Positions 11,116-22,413 of a stretch of 64,000 bases of DNA are shown here, piece after piece (the stretch's first letter is position 1; each line of letters starts with the position of its first letter). The notes beneath the pieces are model-generated. The model worked only from the letters and a program-made list of their open reading frames with translations, did no database searches and was not told the DNA's origin. The position numbers and the translations under genes are program-made. The stretch lies in the NCBI GenBank assembly GCA_002633025.1, contig NMRB01001000.1:59546-123545 (forward strand), read 5' to 3'. The DNA is from Notospermus geniculatus (Eukaryota; Nemertea; Pilidiophora; Heteronemertea; Lineidae).

Positions 11116-13263
11116 CTAAAAGTGAAGTTGGTCGTGTGAAAGCCACAGTGAAGGGTGCATTGGCATTGAAATTGGACAGGGTCATGGTGTAAAAACAACT
11201 AGACCTGGTTTATCAACAACTGTTTAAGATGAAGTGGTCAGGGAAGAGAGATTTTAAGACGTCGCCCCGCTGATGGTAATTAACGCTATTCATTTGTCTT
11301 TAACAGAAGTTATCAATGGTGTTAACGTTAGTGTTACGTTGATCTCTTAAACTCTGTAATCATGTAGTGTCAGCAACTTAACCATAATCATCAAATAACG
11401 ACGACTCCGAAAGGTACGAGTAACTTTGCTGATAAATGAATAAAATCTTTAGGAATACCAAAGGAAAAATCACAAAAGGTCGTAAGGTTTCAACCAACAT
11501 TAGCAAAGTTGACTCTCTTGCTGCACTTGACAAGCTTTTTTCATAAGAAATGTAACACAATTCGACATCAAGAGATTCAAAGATAGTGACTTGTTTGGAG
11601 AAAGGAACGGTGTAATCACACAGTCAGGAGGTTCCTTCAATATCCAGTCAGCTAAAGGCAGCTCAGTGAATCATCGAAATCAATAGACTCAAAATACAAA
11701 ATTGTCAAAGTCACTTACCTAAATTTTGTGAGTAGTCTGAATTTTTGCATTGTTTGAAAAGTGGAACATGAAACGAGTATTACTTGCGCATTCATCTACG
11801 GAGGAAAATGGACTCAAACACGGGACTGAGTTGTTTGAGTATGAGAAAAAATAGGATCCATGGAATGGGCAAGGAACTGGCTTACTGGGCTCTGAAATGC
11901 AAAGGCGGGATCATGCGTCAGACTCGAAGAAATCGCTGTATAGATCTGCAAGTTCAAATTACTTGGCCACATAAGAGGAGTCATTATGGGGTATTGGGCC
12001 TTGTGCATTGGGACGTACGACTGCCCTTTTGTATTAAGCGTCACCATCAACCCAACTCAAAGGAAGTTCTATGTCTTACCTCTAATTAAAGTAAACAGGA
12101 GATTGTTATTTCTCAGTATTCTGTCACAGAGGTCGTGCGGCACTGCCTTGTTTGCATCACCGAGACAAAAACCTGAAAGACACAAAACCAAACCATCCCG
12201 TTTCTTTCTTGCTACAATGGGTAAAAACTAGAATCAGTCGTAAACTCTCCGAGAACAAACACTGCTAATGAGAGCATTATAGCAACCTCACCATGCGTAA
12301 ACCCGCTGTGAAAATGATACAAAATACCCGTATTTACACGCTTTCCTGTGTTTGTCTGTCTTTCTTTTCACCCCACGTTCATTTCAGTTGCAACACCACT
12401 TGTTGCATTCAGCAACACATCTACTTCTCAAATAGATGGAGAAAAATAAGTATCTGGTTGTCAGGGCAACACACTTCAGCGTCTCCAGGTACTAATTGTC
12501 CGTAGGAGTGAATCATGGTTATTAACACAAAAAGAGAATAAATATCGTCGGAACCTTTGCTCATTCAGATAAACTGGTTACGGTAAGTTGGATTTACCGG
12601 TCCCTTGGACCTGGGCAGTGTACTAAAGCATCTTTATCCGTTGCCATGGTAACGTAATAAAGGCCGCAATTAGCATTTATACCTCATTCAGTCTGTCTTC
12701 CTTCTTTACCTGTCCAGGTTTAGAGCTTAATGTCAGTGTGGTCTAGTCATCGCGAGGTTCAGCAAAAGACTATTAGAAAAGGCTTGAGTATATAAAGTAC
12801 GTGTACCCTGGTAGTTTCACATGAAAGAAATCAGCTCAATAATCTGAAGGCCTAAGGCCCAAGGCAAAGGCTGGAGGCCTCCATAACTTTACGAATGCGT
12901 AAATCTTTTGTTAGGCAGAGAGTGAACAATAGGTTCCCGCAAAAGTACAATGGTTTGCCCACACGTGAAAGGAATCGTGAATAATGTCCCAGGCACGCGA
13001 TCAAAGACCCTTATTTTTCCGACCTGTTGTTTGTCACAGCTGATTATTTCATACAGCGCCAGCCATGGCTGAAGGCTAACCAATTGGAACCCAACTAATG
13101 TGAAATTGACGACAGGTAGGAGTAAAAGTGGATCGAGCCTGAATATTGTTGATTGGCCTTACGATGTGGAAATACGGTATGTATTCATTTACTCTCCGAG
13201 ATGTCAGAGGGAATCAAAAGCAATCCGACATGAAATGAACAGGGGCCGTATGCATAAAACATC
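11116..13263. other. No confident gene; probable intron sequence
   Basis: No exon with two convincing splice sites was found. A donor-like AATTTAG|GTAAGTGAC lies on the minus strand near 11716, but no acceptor and frame go with it. Confidence 0.4.
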
Positions 13264-13323
13264 TTAAGTGTAAAATTTCCCTTAAACTATTATTCCAAAC
13301 AATAAGGGAAATTTTACACTTAA
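13264..13323. repeat. 21-bp perfect hairpin
   Basis: TTAAGTGTAAAATTTCCCTTA at 13264-13284 is exactly inverted at 13303-13323, with an 18-base loop. A second hairpin (GACCACCAC / GTGGTGGTC, 13370-13378 and 13385-13393) follows 46 bases on. This is probably part of one small foldback element that begins near GGGCCGTATGCATAAAAC (13242-13259). Confidence 0.8.
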
Positions 13324-13908
13324 AGCTGAACTCCATGAACAAAAACTGGAGATTCCAGCTATGAAAAAAGACCACCACGCCACGGTGGTGGTCAAGAGAA
13401 ATGCAAACGACCATAAGGCACTTTCAAAACACCTCCAAAACATGATAGACTACCAGGATATTTGGTGGCGCCACTGTATTCAACCTGAGTCTGTCAATGG
13501 AGCAACATCAAGACATGGCATCCAGTGACGTCTACAGGTCGAAGGCATTAGGTTCTTACCGAACCAGAGAATAAAGTCGGTCACCATTCTATAGTATTCA
13601 CTTCTTGTTGACATTTATGGTGTTATCCAAGCACCAGTTGAAAACATTTATGCATTCAAAAACAATACAACACGCATTTGACGTACATCAGCGTCATCAG
13701 ATATCATTACATATAGGTTGAGGGTAATTCTTATTTTATTCCTTTGGTCATAATTACCGTAATCAATTAAATATTCTTTCTACAAATACACACACATCGC
13801 GCGAGTCATGTATGTATTATTGCTCAGATCAAGTACATTGCGTTTCTGTGAAAATATATTCAAATAACGAAACTATGGCAAAAGAAATCAAATAAGATTT
13901 ATATGCAA

Positions 13909-13954
13909 NNNNNNNNNNNNNNNNNNNNNNNNNNNNNNNNNNNNNNNNNNNNNN
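13909..13954. other. 46-base assembly gap
   Basis: A run of N, followed by a C run. Sequence from 13394 to 15232 around it shows no gene. A minus-strand stretch at 13562-13590 (AG before, GTAAGA after) codes NGDRLYSLV, which resembles a motif I recall in the DUF7042 family, but at 29 nt it is too short to call. Confidence 0.95.
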
Positions 13955-15232
13955 CCCCCAATCCTTTTTTGCAATAATTTGGGATTTCTGTTCATCTCCG
14001 CTGCAGCCTAAGTTCAAGTAGAAATCTGAACGAGACCTGACGCCGTATCACATCCACCCGAAGGTCTCCTGTCGTATCAGTGCTACAGATCCTAATATGC
14101 CGATTGATGTAACCTTTTTCCTCGCTTAAATGCTCAAAATGAATGATGGACGCGTATATAAACAGCAAGCATGGCGGCAATCTGTCCCCGAGGAATCGTC
14201 AAAACACTTGCATCAACTGAGCTGTTGCTTTACCAACACCCTACCGATCCATTTATCTTCTGACTAACCGTGTGCTCCAAACAAGGGTTGACAAATGAGA
14301 TGAAGCACGCCCAATTCTCATTAGCAACATGTTCCCAATGCATTATTACTAATCTACAGCCTCAATTCCCGATGGACACTTTGCCTTTAAATGACGTATA
14401 TCTGTTTTTTGCACGACCTGTGACTACTTGACCAAACAAAACTCCTGGAGTCGAGGATGATACAATCGAGGTTAAGTTTCTCCCCGAGGACCCGTATCAC
14501 AACGACATCGAGATAACGCGATTATCTCTTTGAGCACTACGTCATCAATATGTGTAGTGTTCTCCAACAGTTAGTTGTTACGTTATTGGACCAACACAAA
14601 TACACCAACATTGCTCATTTCCTCTTCAAAACGCTGATACCTTAGTAAACCACAGATGTAAATCCTTCCTACATGGAACTGTCCTAAATCTACAGCTTTG
14701 ACTTTCTCTCTTCATGAAGACATTTAATAACATTTCATTAGAATTCAAAGAAGGATTACCTTTATTTCAAATATAGCAAATGGACCAAACGACTGATGCT
14801 GAATGTTAATCTAAAGAAATCGCCTTAGCCATCCGTTCTCTTCTATCCCTTCCTTCCTCTCAATTGGCCACCACGTCGTTGAGTCATCCCCTCCTGATGC
14901 GATCCCAGCAGCCATAGACCACAACCACACAAACAACTAGACAGTTATTGACGTCAAGGTGTCAACCTTACATCATTGTAAATGGATCGAGGGTTTTTGT
15001 ACATGACAATAACTTCAGGAACCTGTCAATAGCAACCAACAGTGGCCAGATCATACGTCATCAGGGGTCATTCTGTTGAGGTTTTGATGGGTTTGCCGGA
15101 TTACCTGGACGTGGGACTGAATAATGGACGGTGCCCAGCTAAATTGTGTGTGACCTGATGACAAAAAATGACAGAAGCATGGAAGGTAGGCCTACTCTCG
15201 TCATGTCTCGTATTGCATCACTCACCAAGAAC

Positions 15233-15374
15233 TGAACATGAAATAGAAACGGGTTTCTAAGACGAAAGACATCGCGTCCTACCAGATTCGAACCCACGGG
15301 CCATCGCATTAGGCATCAATCGCCAGCACTAAGGGGCAGCACGCCTTAACCATTAGGCCGAATCCCCATCTTCA
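15233..15374 (-). mobile_element. tRNA-derived SINE, family B, copy 1
   Basis: The minus strand has a tRNA-like head with A box TTCGGCCTAATGGTTAAGG and B box GGGTTCGAATC, then a body ending near AGAAACCCGTTTCTATTTCA. The same head and body occur at 26857-26994 and 28312-28449. This copy differs by an extra AGC in the arm after GTGCTG. No intact tRNA fold is expected, so it is not called a tRNA gene. Confidence 0.7.
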
Positions 15375-15492
15375 GAAAAAGATGGTTCAATGACCTACTG
15401 TTAAACGAGGCGTCCATAAACGAGGCGACTCACCAAAAACTGATGTCAAGTGATGATTCTTCCAGGCAGGTAATTCGAATAAAAAACCGCAG

Positions 15493-16575
15493 TCAACATT
15501 TCGACCTGTCCGATCTGCTGGAACTTCTACTTTCCAGTTTGGATTTATTATACGTGTTCTCCTTACTAATACTCTGAATATTTTGTCCCTCTTTGCACCT
15601 GAATAAGTTGGCAGCAGTGCGCCTAAACTTCTTCCCAGTCAGCATATAGAGGAAGATGTTAATGAAAGAATTGATGCTACCTAAGCTATAGGAAACCATC
15701 AGGCATTCGTCAAAAATCCGATTTTGTGCGAAGGCTGTGTACGTGAAGTTGAGAATAACTGCAGGGAACTCCAGCAGGATGAAACAGGTTGTAACAGCAA
15801 TGATCCTTCTCGTGACAGCGTCTGTTTGGTGGCGTCTCCTTTCTCCGCTCTCAAGATTCTCAAGGTTACTCCTTCTCAAAGCCTTGATCAAACGCTTCGC
15901 GTGGACTATCATGATAGTTATTGGTATAATGAACAATATGATATAGTACAGGCACCTCTGATAGAGAACATAGAACAGAAAATCCTTCAAGCCGAATTCA
16001 CGTTCTTCATCTTTGACTCTGTAAACTCCTTCCTCAGCCTTGGGAAAGAAGAACCTCGGAATGTTGTACACGAAGGAAAACACTATCAAACATAAGATCC
16101 CGACTCTGGCATTCCTGACCGTGCAAAGAGAAGCTGCTTTCATAGGTTTACACACAGCAATGTAACGTTCGAAGGACAAGAACACCACAAGGTAAACAGC
16201 ATTGGTCTTACAAAACCAAGCGAACGGGTCGACGTACGGATGGGAAGCCCTGAGAATCGTTTCGAAGTGAATATCACCATAGAAAACAGCCAGTGCATAA
16301 AACGAATACATCCATGCGTCAGTCAGCAGAACGGTTGTGTCGGCAACAGCCAAAGACTTCAGGAGGACAGATGTGGAAGATGATCGTAACTCTCTACTGA
16401 GGATGATGTAGGCCAAGATGTTACCTATGATCCCGAGTGTTACAATGGTGAGCATAAATGGGCCCAATATGATATACACGCCTAATATGATAGTGGAAGG
16501 AGCAGAGGTCACGTTCGTGGAGTTTGGAAGAAGATCTGCCAGTCCAGGCGCAGAAGTTGTCACGTTCCAGTCCAT
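15493..16575 (-). CDS. Class A GPCR, FMRFamide-receptor-like (360 aa), intronless
   Basis: A complete 360-aa seven-helix receptor for a neuropeptide-type ligand at the plasma membrane. The N-terminus has N-glycosylation sites (NVT at 4, NST at 18, NVT at 21). TM1 about 28-59 has GN (N52). TM2 has LAVAD (D79). Cys122 lies before TM3, which ends in ERY (136-138) with IAVCKP. TM4 lacks the usual Trp and ends YNIPRFF, as in FMRFamide receptors. TM5 has Pro218. TM6 has LLEFP (Pro271) instead of CWxP. TM7 has NIFLY (306-310) instead of NPxxY, followed by GKKFR (314-318) and a possible palmitoylated Cys327. The tail is rich in Ser and Arg. It is a tandem paralogue of the gene at 17349-18392, on the same strand, about 770 bp away. 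ATG at 16575 aligns with the paralogue's start. The ligand cannot be told from sequence. Confidence 0.94.
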   Translation of the reverse strand: MDWNVTTSAPGLADLLPNSTNVTSAPSTIILGVYIILGPFMLTIVTLGIIGNILAYIILSRELRSSSTSVLLKSLAVADTTVLLTDAWMYSFYALAVFYGDIHFETILRASHPYVDPFAWFCKTNAVYLVVFLSFERYIAVCKPMKAASLCTVRNARVGILCLIVFSFVYNIPRFFFPKAEEGVYRVKDEEREFGLKDFLFYVLYQRCLYYIILFIIPITIMIVHAKRLIKALRRSNLENLESGERRRHQTDAVTRRIIAVTTCFILLEFPAVILNFTYTAFAQNRIFDECLMVSYSLGSINSFINIFLYMLTGKKFRRTAANLFRCKEGQNIQSISKENTYNKSKLESRSSSRSDRSKC

Positions 16576-17348
16576 GTCACGTCCTTCCTTTGCTGCCTAG
16601 CTCCTAGAATCCAACACCTTGATCCCGACGAAACAAGGTCCAACCTCACATCGGTTGTGACAGCAGCCCAAGGACAGAATATATCACTGCAATAATCTCC
16701 ATCGGCAGCAATGTAGTAGACACCAGTCAGACGGGCAGGAAGAGTACATTTGGCCCCAATGCGGACAACATACATGTAGAGAATCAAAATTATAACCTTT
16801 TGTCGTTTCTGATAATTGGGGCAATTCCTATCAAATTTGTCGGCCTCTTCTTTCAAAACGAGCAAACCAGAAGAACATTCCTATAGTGGCCAATCTTCCA
16901 ATTGGGGTAATACGTATATAATCACCATAGTCCCACTGAAATAAATGTACACCATGAATCTTGTTCATACGTTGTTGATACATGTATGCAAACAGGTAAA
17001 CTGTGGAAGTGACCTGCTTTTTTCCTGCAATCTAGGAGATAAGGAGAACCCATCAGTATACTAATTCTTGAAAGTGCTTTCCACTCGTCTCACGCTAGTA
17101 CATGTACGTGTTTCATTCATAAGGCAAAGGGTTCTGTTACCTTGGTAGTCCGCAATCAGTCCTTGATACTAGCGAAGCACCTTAATGGCAATTGGCATGA
17201 GCGATGATAACCACTATCACATGGGCTAATGCTGCACCTTCGTTCAGAATCCTCTCAGTAAAAAATCAGCATCTATTACTACTATCTAACAACGAACTCT
17301 TAACGAAAAAAGCAATCACTCTACGTCATCATCTTGACCTGATCCACT
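16576..17348. other. Spacer between the two GPCR genes
   Basis: Must hold the promoter of the downstream GPCR gene and the 3' end of the upstream one (both read on the minus strand). A minus-strand open stretch at 16615-16865 has cysteines (GAKCTLPARLTGVYY) but no supported splice sites. TATA or poly(A) sites are not clear enough to call. Confidence 0.4.
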
Positions 17349-18392
17349 TCAAAACCGTTCAACATCAGGTTTGGTTTTATTGGCTGGTTTACTACATGTA
17401 GGAATATGCGCTCCATTGATATTGTACGCCTGTCCCTTTTCACACTTAAATAGCTGGGCTGCAATCAGCCTGAATTTTTTTCCAGTCAGCACATAGAGGT
17501 AGAAGTTGACGAAGGAATTGATGCTTCCCAAACTGTACGAAACCATCAAAGCTTGGTCCAAATTCCAGGCGTTGGAAACCGTCGTGTAGAATATGTTCAT
17601 AACAACAGCAGGAAACTCGACCAAGATGAAGAAAATTACAACTGTGACAATTCTGATGGTTAGAATATTCGTCTGATGGCGTCTGTCCTTGTTGCCGGTT
17701 ACGCTACGCTGTCTTAATGACTTTATCAAGTGCACGGCACAAAACAGCATGATTGTCACGGGTATGAAGAACAGCATGAGGTAATACAAAACCTTGAGGT
17801 AGATAATGCGATATAGGAAAGACGACATGTCAAATTCCGCCTGCATTCCTGGAGGATGCACCACTTCCAACCGGAGAAACCATACTCTAGGAAAGTTATA
17901 AGCAAACGAAACCAATAACAAACTGATTACTCCAATTCTTGCATTTCTGATTGTACAGATTAAAACGGCTTTCAGCGGTTTGCAGACTGCGATGTAGCGC
18001 TCCACGGACAGGAACACCACGAGATAAACAGCATTGGTCTTACAAAACCAAACGTATAGGCTGGTGTACTTGTAGGAAGTCTTGATGAAATTTTCCAATT
18101 GGATGTTTCCATAGAATACAGCTAGTGCATAAAACGAGTATATCCAGGCGTCATTCAGTAGGACTAACGTGTCGGCAACAGCCAAAGACTTCAGGAGGAC
18201 GCTAGTGGAACACGATCGTAACTCTCTACTCAGGATGATGTAGGCCAAGATGTTGCCAATGATCCCTAGCGTTGCAATCGTCAGTATGAAAGGGCCTAAA
18301 ATTATGAAGACCCCTAATGTCAAACTGTGTTCTGTAGAGTTTGATTTCGTTGGATCAAAAGGGTATCCATCTGTAGGTGTTGAATTTGACAT
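17349..18392 (-). CDS. Class A GPCR, FMRFamide-receptor-like (347 aa), intronless
   Basis: Second member of the tandem pair. The frame opens at 18533, but ATG at 18392 is chosen: it gives MSNSTPTDGYPF with NST glycosylation sites at 3 and 18 and an N-terminus similar in length to the paralogue. The extra 47 upstream residues are cysteine-rich and do not align. Key residues are N47 (TM1), D74 in LAVAD (TM2), Cys117, ERY at 131-133 with IAVCKP, YNFPRVW at the end of TM4, Pro211 in TM5, VEFP (Pro261) in TM6, NFYLY (296-300) in TM7, GKKFR (304-308) and Cys317. TM1-TM3 and TM7 are close to the paralogue; the second extracellular loop and the C-terminal tail differ, which suggests different ligands or signalling. 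The tail is shorter and lacks the paralogue's Ser-Arg end. Confidence 0.93.
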   Translation of the reverse strand: MSNSTPTDGYPFDPTKSNSTEHSLTLGVFIILGPFILTIATLGIIGNILAYIILSRELRSCSTSVLLKSLAVADTLVLLNDAWIYSFYALAVFYGNIQLENFIKTSYKYTSLYVWFCKTNAVYLVVFLSVERYIAVCKPLKAVLICTIRNARIGVISLLLVSFAYNFPRVWFLRLEVVHPPGMQAEFDMSSFLYRIIYLKVLYYLMLFFIPVTIMLFCAVHLIKSLRQRSVTGNKDRRHQTNILTIRIVTVVIFFILVEFPAVVMNIFYTTVSNAWNLDQALMVSYSLGSINSFVNFYLYVLTGKKFRLIAAQLFKCEKGQAYNINGAHIPTCSKPANKTKPDVERF

Positions 18393-21300
18393 TGCCGTTT
18401 TCACCAACGTTTCCCCAAAGGTGACGAAATCTCCAAAACAATCGATGATTCTGTCCTCGTGATGTCCAAGTCCACAGTCAATCTGACTGCAACAAATGCA
18501 TTGATACTTTGATGCCGGGCGTGTGAGGTGCAAGTAAACAATTGGTTACAGGAAAGGTCCATTAGGTAACGAGCCGAAGCACTTTATCAATCTCCATAAA
18601 AATAATTACAGATAGTGCTTCTCTCTACCCAAGGACAGAATCAATTTGACAGAGTGGCCAGCAAACTGGACTCCAAGATCGGTCATCAATTCAAATGAAA
18701 CGTTGACACAGTCCATCGCGTTTAATTGACGTCCAATCAGCAATTACTGCGCGTTCGAGTCTGGACGCGCCGAAAGGGAGAAACACCAGTATATAATGGC
18801 CAATTACGAATCTGTCGGGTAACAGTCCTGTTGAGAGTTCGAAGGAGTCCTCTGTCCTTCACCGATACCACCACCACTCATCTTTTTGTTGGTTTGTCGT
18901 GCTTCGTCTGAAGTTGGTGAGATTTGTCAGGTCCAACGTGCAAATTTCCGCAACCTCGTGAGTTAAGATCATGTGACATGCATGCAAATGTTACCATTGT
19001 GGAAAGTATTATTTAATACCACAGCCGTGATTGTACGCCGGAGGAGGATTCGTGGACATGAACGCGACGATTCAGGAGAGATGTGCAGGGGACAAGGGGT
19101 CAAAACAACTATTTACCCTTTTAGATTTTTTTTCGAGCTGAAAATCAAGAACAAAATAGTTGAAAACAAACAAAAACATGGACAGTAAGAAGACATCGAA
19201 ATGACGATCTTTCAAAACGAAAGGTAGGTTATGGTAATATACGTCGATGGACATACATGTAGGTATATGTTTACAGTTGGAGGAACACGGAAATTGTCGC
19301 AAGCATAGAAAATTCCGCGGACAATCCTTTCGTAGTATTGATGTTCACGTCATTGGCTACAACCTTTGGGCTGCAACTCGCTAAGAGAAATCAACAGGCT
19401 CGCCTAACATCAGCTTATGACAGCCTATGAATCACCGAAAGCAGAGATTTCAATATAATTCTTCATGCAGAATAAACTAACTTCGATTCCTGTGTCATGC
19501 CTTCGGGGTTTTCGACTTGACTCAACGGCATAACGCTAACCTCACGTGGCAGCTAATGTCTAACCACGGTTTCTTATGCGCTTGAGGAGATCTGTTGCAT
19601 TCTGGTTCGTTGCTGAGGTCAGTTCTTTCCTCCAAGAGCAAGAGGCAGCGCCGCCACTAGTCGCAGTGAGGGCATGGCCGATTTATAGCCAAACTCGACA
19701 AAGGAGTGTACTTGGTAGAACATGTACATGGATATGATAGAGTAATTACATCATTCTATCAACCATCGATCAACAGAGGAGACATGTTCGGCCTTTTAAC
19801 CACAGAGGGCGGCGTTGCACCCATTCCTGCCCAAAATTACCATCGATTCGAGCCTCTCAAAATGACTCAGTCTTGGGATTGTAGCGTCATCAATAATGCA
19901 GTACCGCCGACTAGGCCTTGCAATTGGCATCCCGACCTGGTGCCCAAGGTCATCCAACACATTCGTGTCCCATGAGAACACACACCGCAGTGCATTCGTT
20001 TACCTTGGGACTTGGTGTAATCAACGAAGTGCATGAAACAGTTGGATAGGAGTGTTAATTACAAACCAAATCCATGGTCAATAAAAATAGTTCTAAACTG
20101 TTGAGGCAGAGCGATGAAATAATGTATTGTTCGACATCATTCAGTGAATGATTGCGATGTGCTTCAGTGGTTTTACGGTCGTTTTTAATAACTTGCTGAT
20201 GTATATATCATAAATTATGTAGAATGACCAATATGGCGGCCCTGTCGGCCATTGAATTATGCAGATTAGTGGCAGGGGCAATAGGTGGCGCTGCGAGAGA
20301 GAAGGCGATGATTTTTCAACTTAACTTCGGTTTACTCATTGCTCGCCCCGAAAAAACATCGTTGATTCCCGCTGGTGACGGTGCTGAGGATAACTGGTTG
20401 CGTAAATCGGCGCACCACCTCCCCCCCCAAAAAAACAGCCAATAGAAAGGACCTTGAGAGAATCAACAGATTGCTCTACAGGGTAATGTGTGCTGAAAGC
20501 ACGCTGGGCGTAGTCCCCTTCCCCCTCACCACATGCTTGACTGAACTGTACAGTATGTCGTTAATAATGCATTACAATATGGACTATCCCGTCGAGACAG
20601 CGGTTATAATGGGAACCGATGGAGCGTCTGGTTGCGGACGGTATCGCATGATCTGAGCCTAGGGAGGCTGAAAGATTGGAAATTTGTCCATGTGGTATCA
20701 CCGGATGAAAACGTTACATTTTCTGAATAAACGTCTACAACGTGAAAGCAAATCTTGGTTACTTTCATGACTTTCCATTTATCTTCCATATTGAGCCGAA
20801 GGAAAAAAACTGCAGTCAAAAAATGAAGGTAAGCAACACTTTAAAGTAGCCGACTGCTTTACAATGTGTATAAAAATGTCTTTTTCATCCCTACATCAGA
20901 GGAAGGAGATCAAATGTTATGACATGGCATTCCGATTTAGAAAACATTCTTTTGAAGTCTAAAAGAAACAGGTAAAAGTAAAGAAGTGTTGTATTGGTGA
21001 CTCAAGGTCCGTTTTTTTCCTCTGAATGAGATCCAAAGAGCCACAGGAAGAATGAAGAATCCCACGATGGATTTAAAGCGCATTTGATATGCATGTAAGG
21101 TTTATCCTTTTGAAAGCCCTTGGCGCCATGTTACTGACCATGGCGCGGTTAGTCATGGTGGAGAGCGGTTTAATTGTGTCTCTCTGAGTTGCCGATATTG
21201 AGGTTATGGAAGGTCAACAAGAGAGAACGCGGCATAAAAATGCAACCGGTGGTTGATGATGTCTATGACTAATGCTGGCGTATTGTAATGCTTTAATGCT

Positions 21301-21859
21301 TGGAGCAGGACTTTCTAATTCGTTGATATCGTGTCAAGCGTTGCATCCAGCAATAGATATCCTTGGTTGCCACAGTTAGGTATTGACTTTCCCTTGTGTT
21401 AGATAACGTAAAGTGTGTAAAAGTTGTAGCTACGGTTTGGCACTGGTCAGCTTTTCATCCGAAGGTTCAGATAAAATGAACAACAGGACCGAAGGCCCAA
21501 ATGATATCCAGGAAACGTTTAAGTCATTAAAATGGGCAGCTTGCTGATCATACTTTCAAATTTAACATTATCTGGCGGTACGGGATGTACATGTAGTAGT
21601 ATCTAGAAAATCACCGAAAAATCTAATGAAAATTTGCCCCCGTGCTTCGGGCATTACTTTGGGCGCTACATGTGGGCAGTGATTGGGTGCTTGGTCCAAA
21701 GTATAAGACAATATTGATAGATTATGGTGTCGGTCATCACGGGCAATGACCGAAGTATTGATGGGAATGCACCAAGCAAACCCTTACTTGGCTTGCCAGG
21801 ATCTTCATTGACCAGTTTTTCAGAGAAGGCTAAATCGATATTCCTTGCCAATCCGATTA
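18393..21859. other. No gene recognised
   Basis: Upstream region of the GPCR pair and beyond. Short frames only, none with motif or splice support. Confidence 0.5.
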
Positions 21860-22413
21860 TACAGGGTGGTCCAAAAAAAACGGACAGGCATACTTCCACC
21901 ACCCTCAGTCCCAAACTACTGGTATGAGTGGATAGAGAATCTTTCTAGAAGAGAAATAAGACCAAGATATCTCGATTCGGTCCAGTAGTTTTATCTCCAG
22001 AGCCATTTTTGTGAAGCAAAGTCAGTGGTCCTTAATAACTAACTTACCGGTGAACCGCGAATTCAGCATGACTGATAAAGGGGATAGTTGTTATGCAACA
22101 ATGCTCAAGTTTGATTTTCATGTTCTACATGTACCTGTACTTCATTTTTTGCTTGACCTTTCCACAGGATAATCTTTTTGTCAGTTACAGGGCTACGCTG
22201 TTGTGTATGCTCTTGATTGTTCTGTATGGAACAATTCACCAAGGGCCTCGACCTTGGTTTACAAAATAGTGTCTGCAGCTCGAACCACTGGACCGAATCG
22301 CGATATCTTGGTGTCTTCATTCTTCTAGAAAGATTCTCCATCCAGTGCCATCAGTAGTTTTGGGCACTGGGTAGTGGAAGTATGCTTGTCCGTTTTTTTT
22401 GGACCACCCTGTA
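21860..22413. mobile_element. Non-autonomous Tc1/mariner-like element with about 140-bp inverted arms
   Basis: The element runs from CAGGGTGGTCC (21862) to GGACCACCCTG (22411) and is flanked by TA on both sides, as expected for Tc1/mariner target duplication. The arms are inverted over about 140 bp: 21862 to about 22005 pairs with about 22272 to 22411. Shared stretches include GGAC followed by AGCATACTTCCA-like sequence, AGAATCTTTCTAGAAGA and CGATTCGGTCCAGT. The 266-bp centre has no transposase frame. Arm divergence shows it is old. Confidence 0.85.

Noticed and set aside
12889-13083. Middle exon of the DUF704x gene
   Set aside because: An AG acceptor is present, but there is no consensus donor, no cysteines at the expected places and no phase match.
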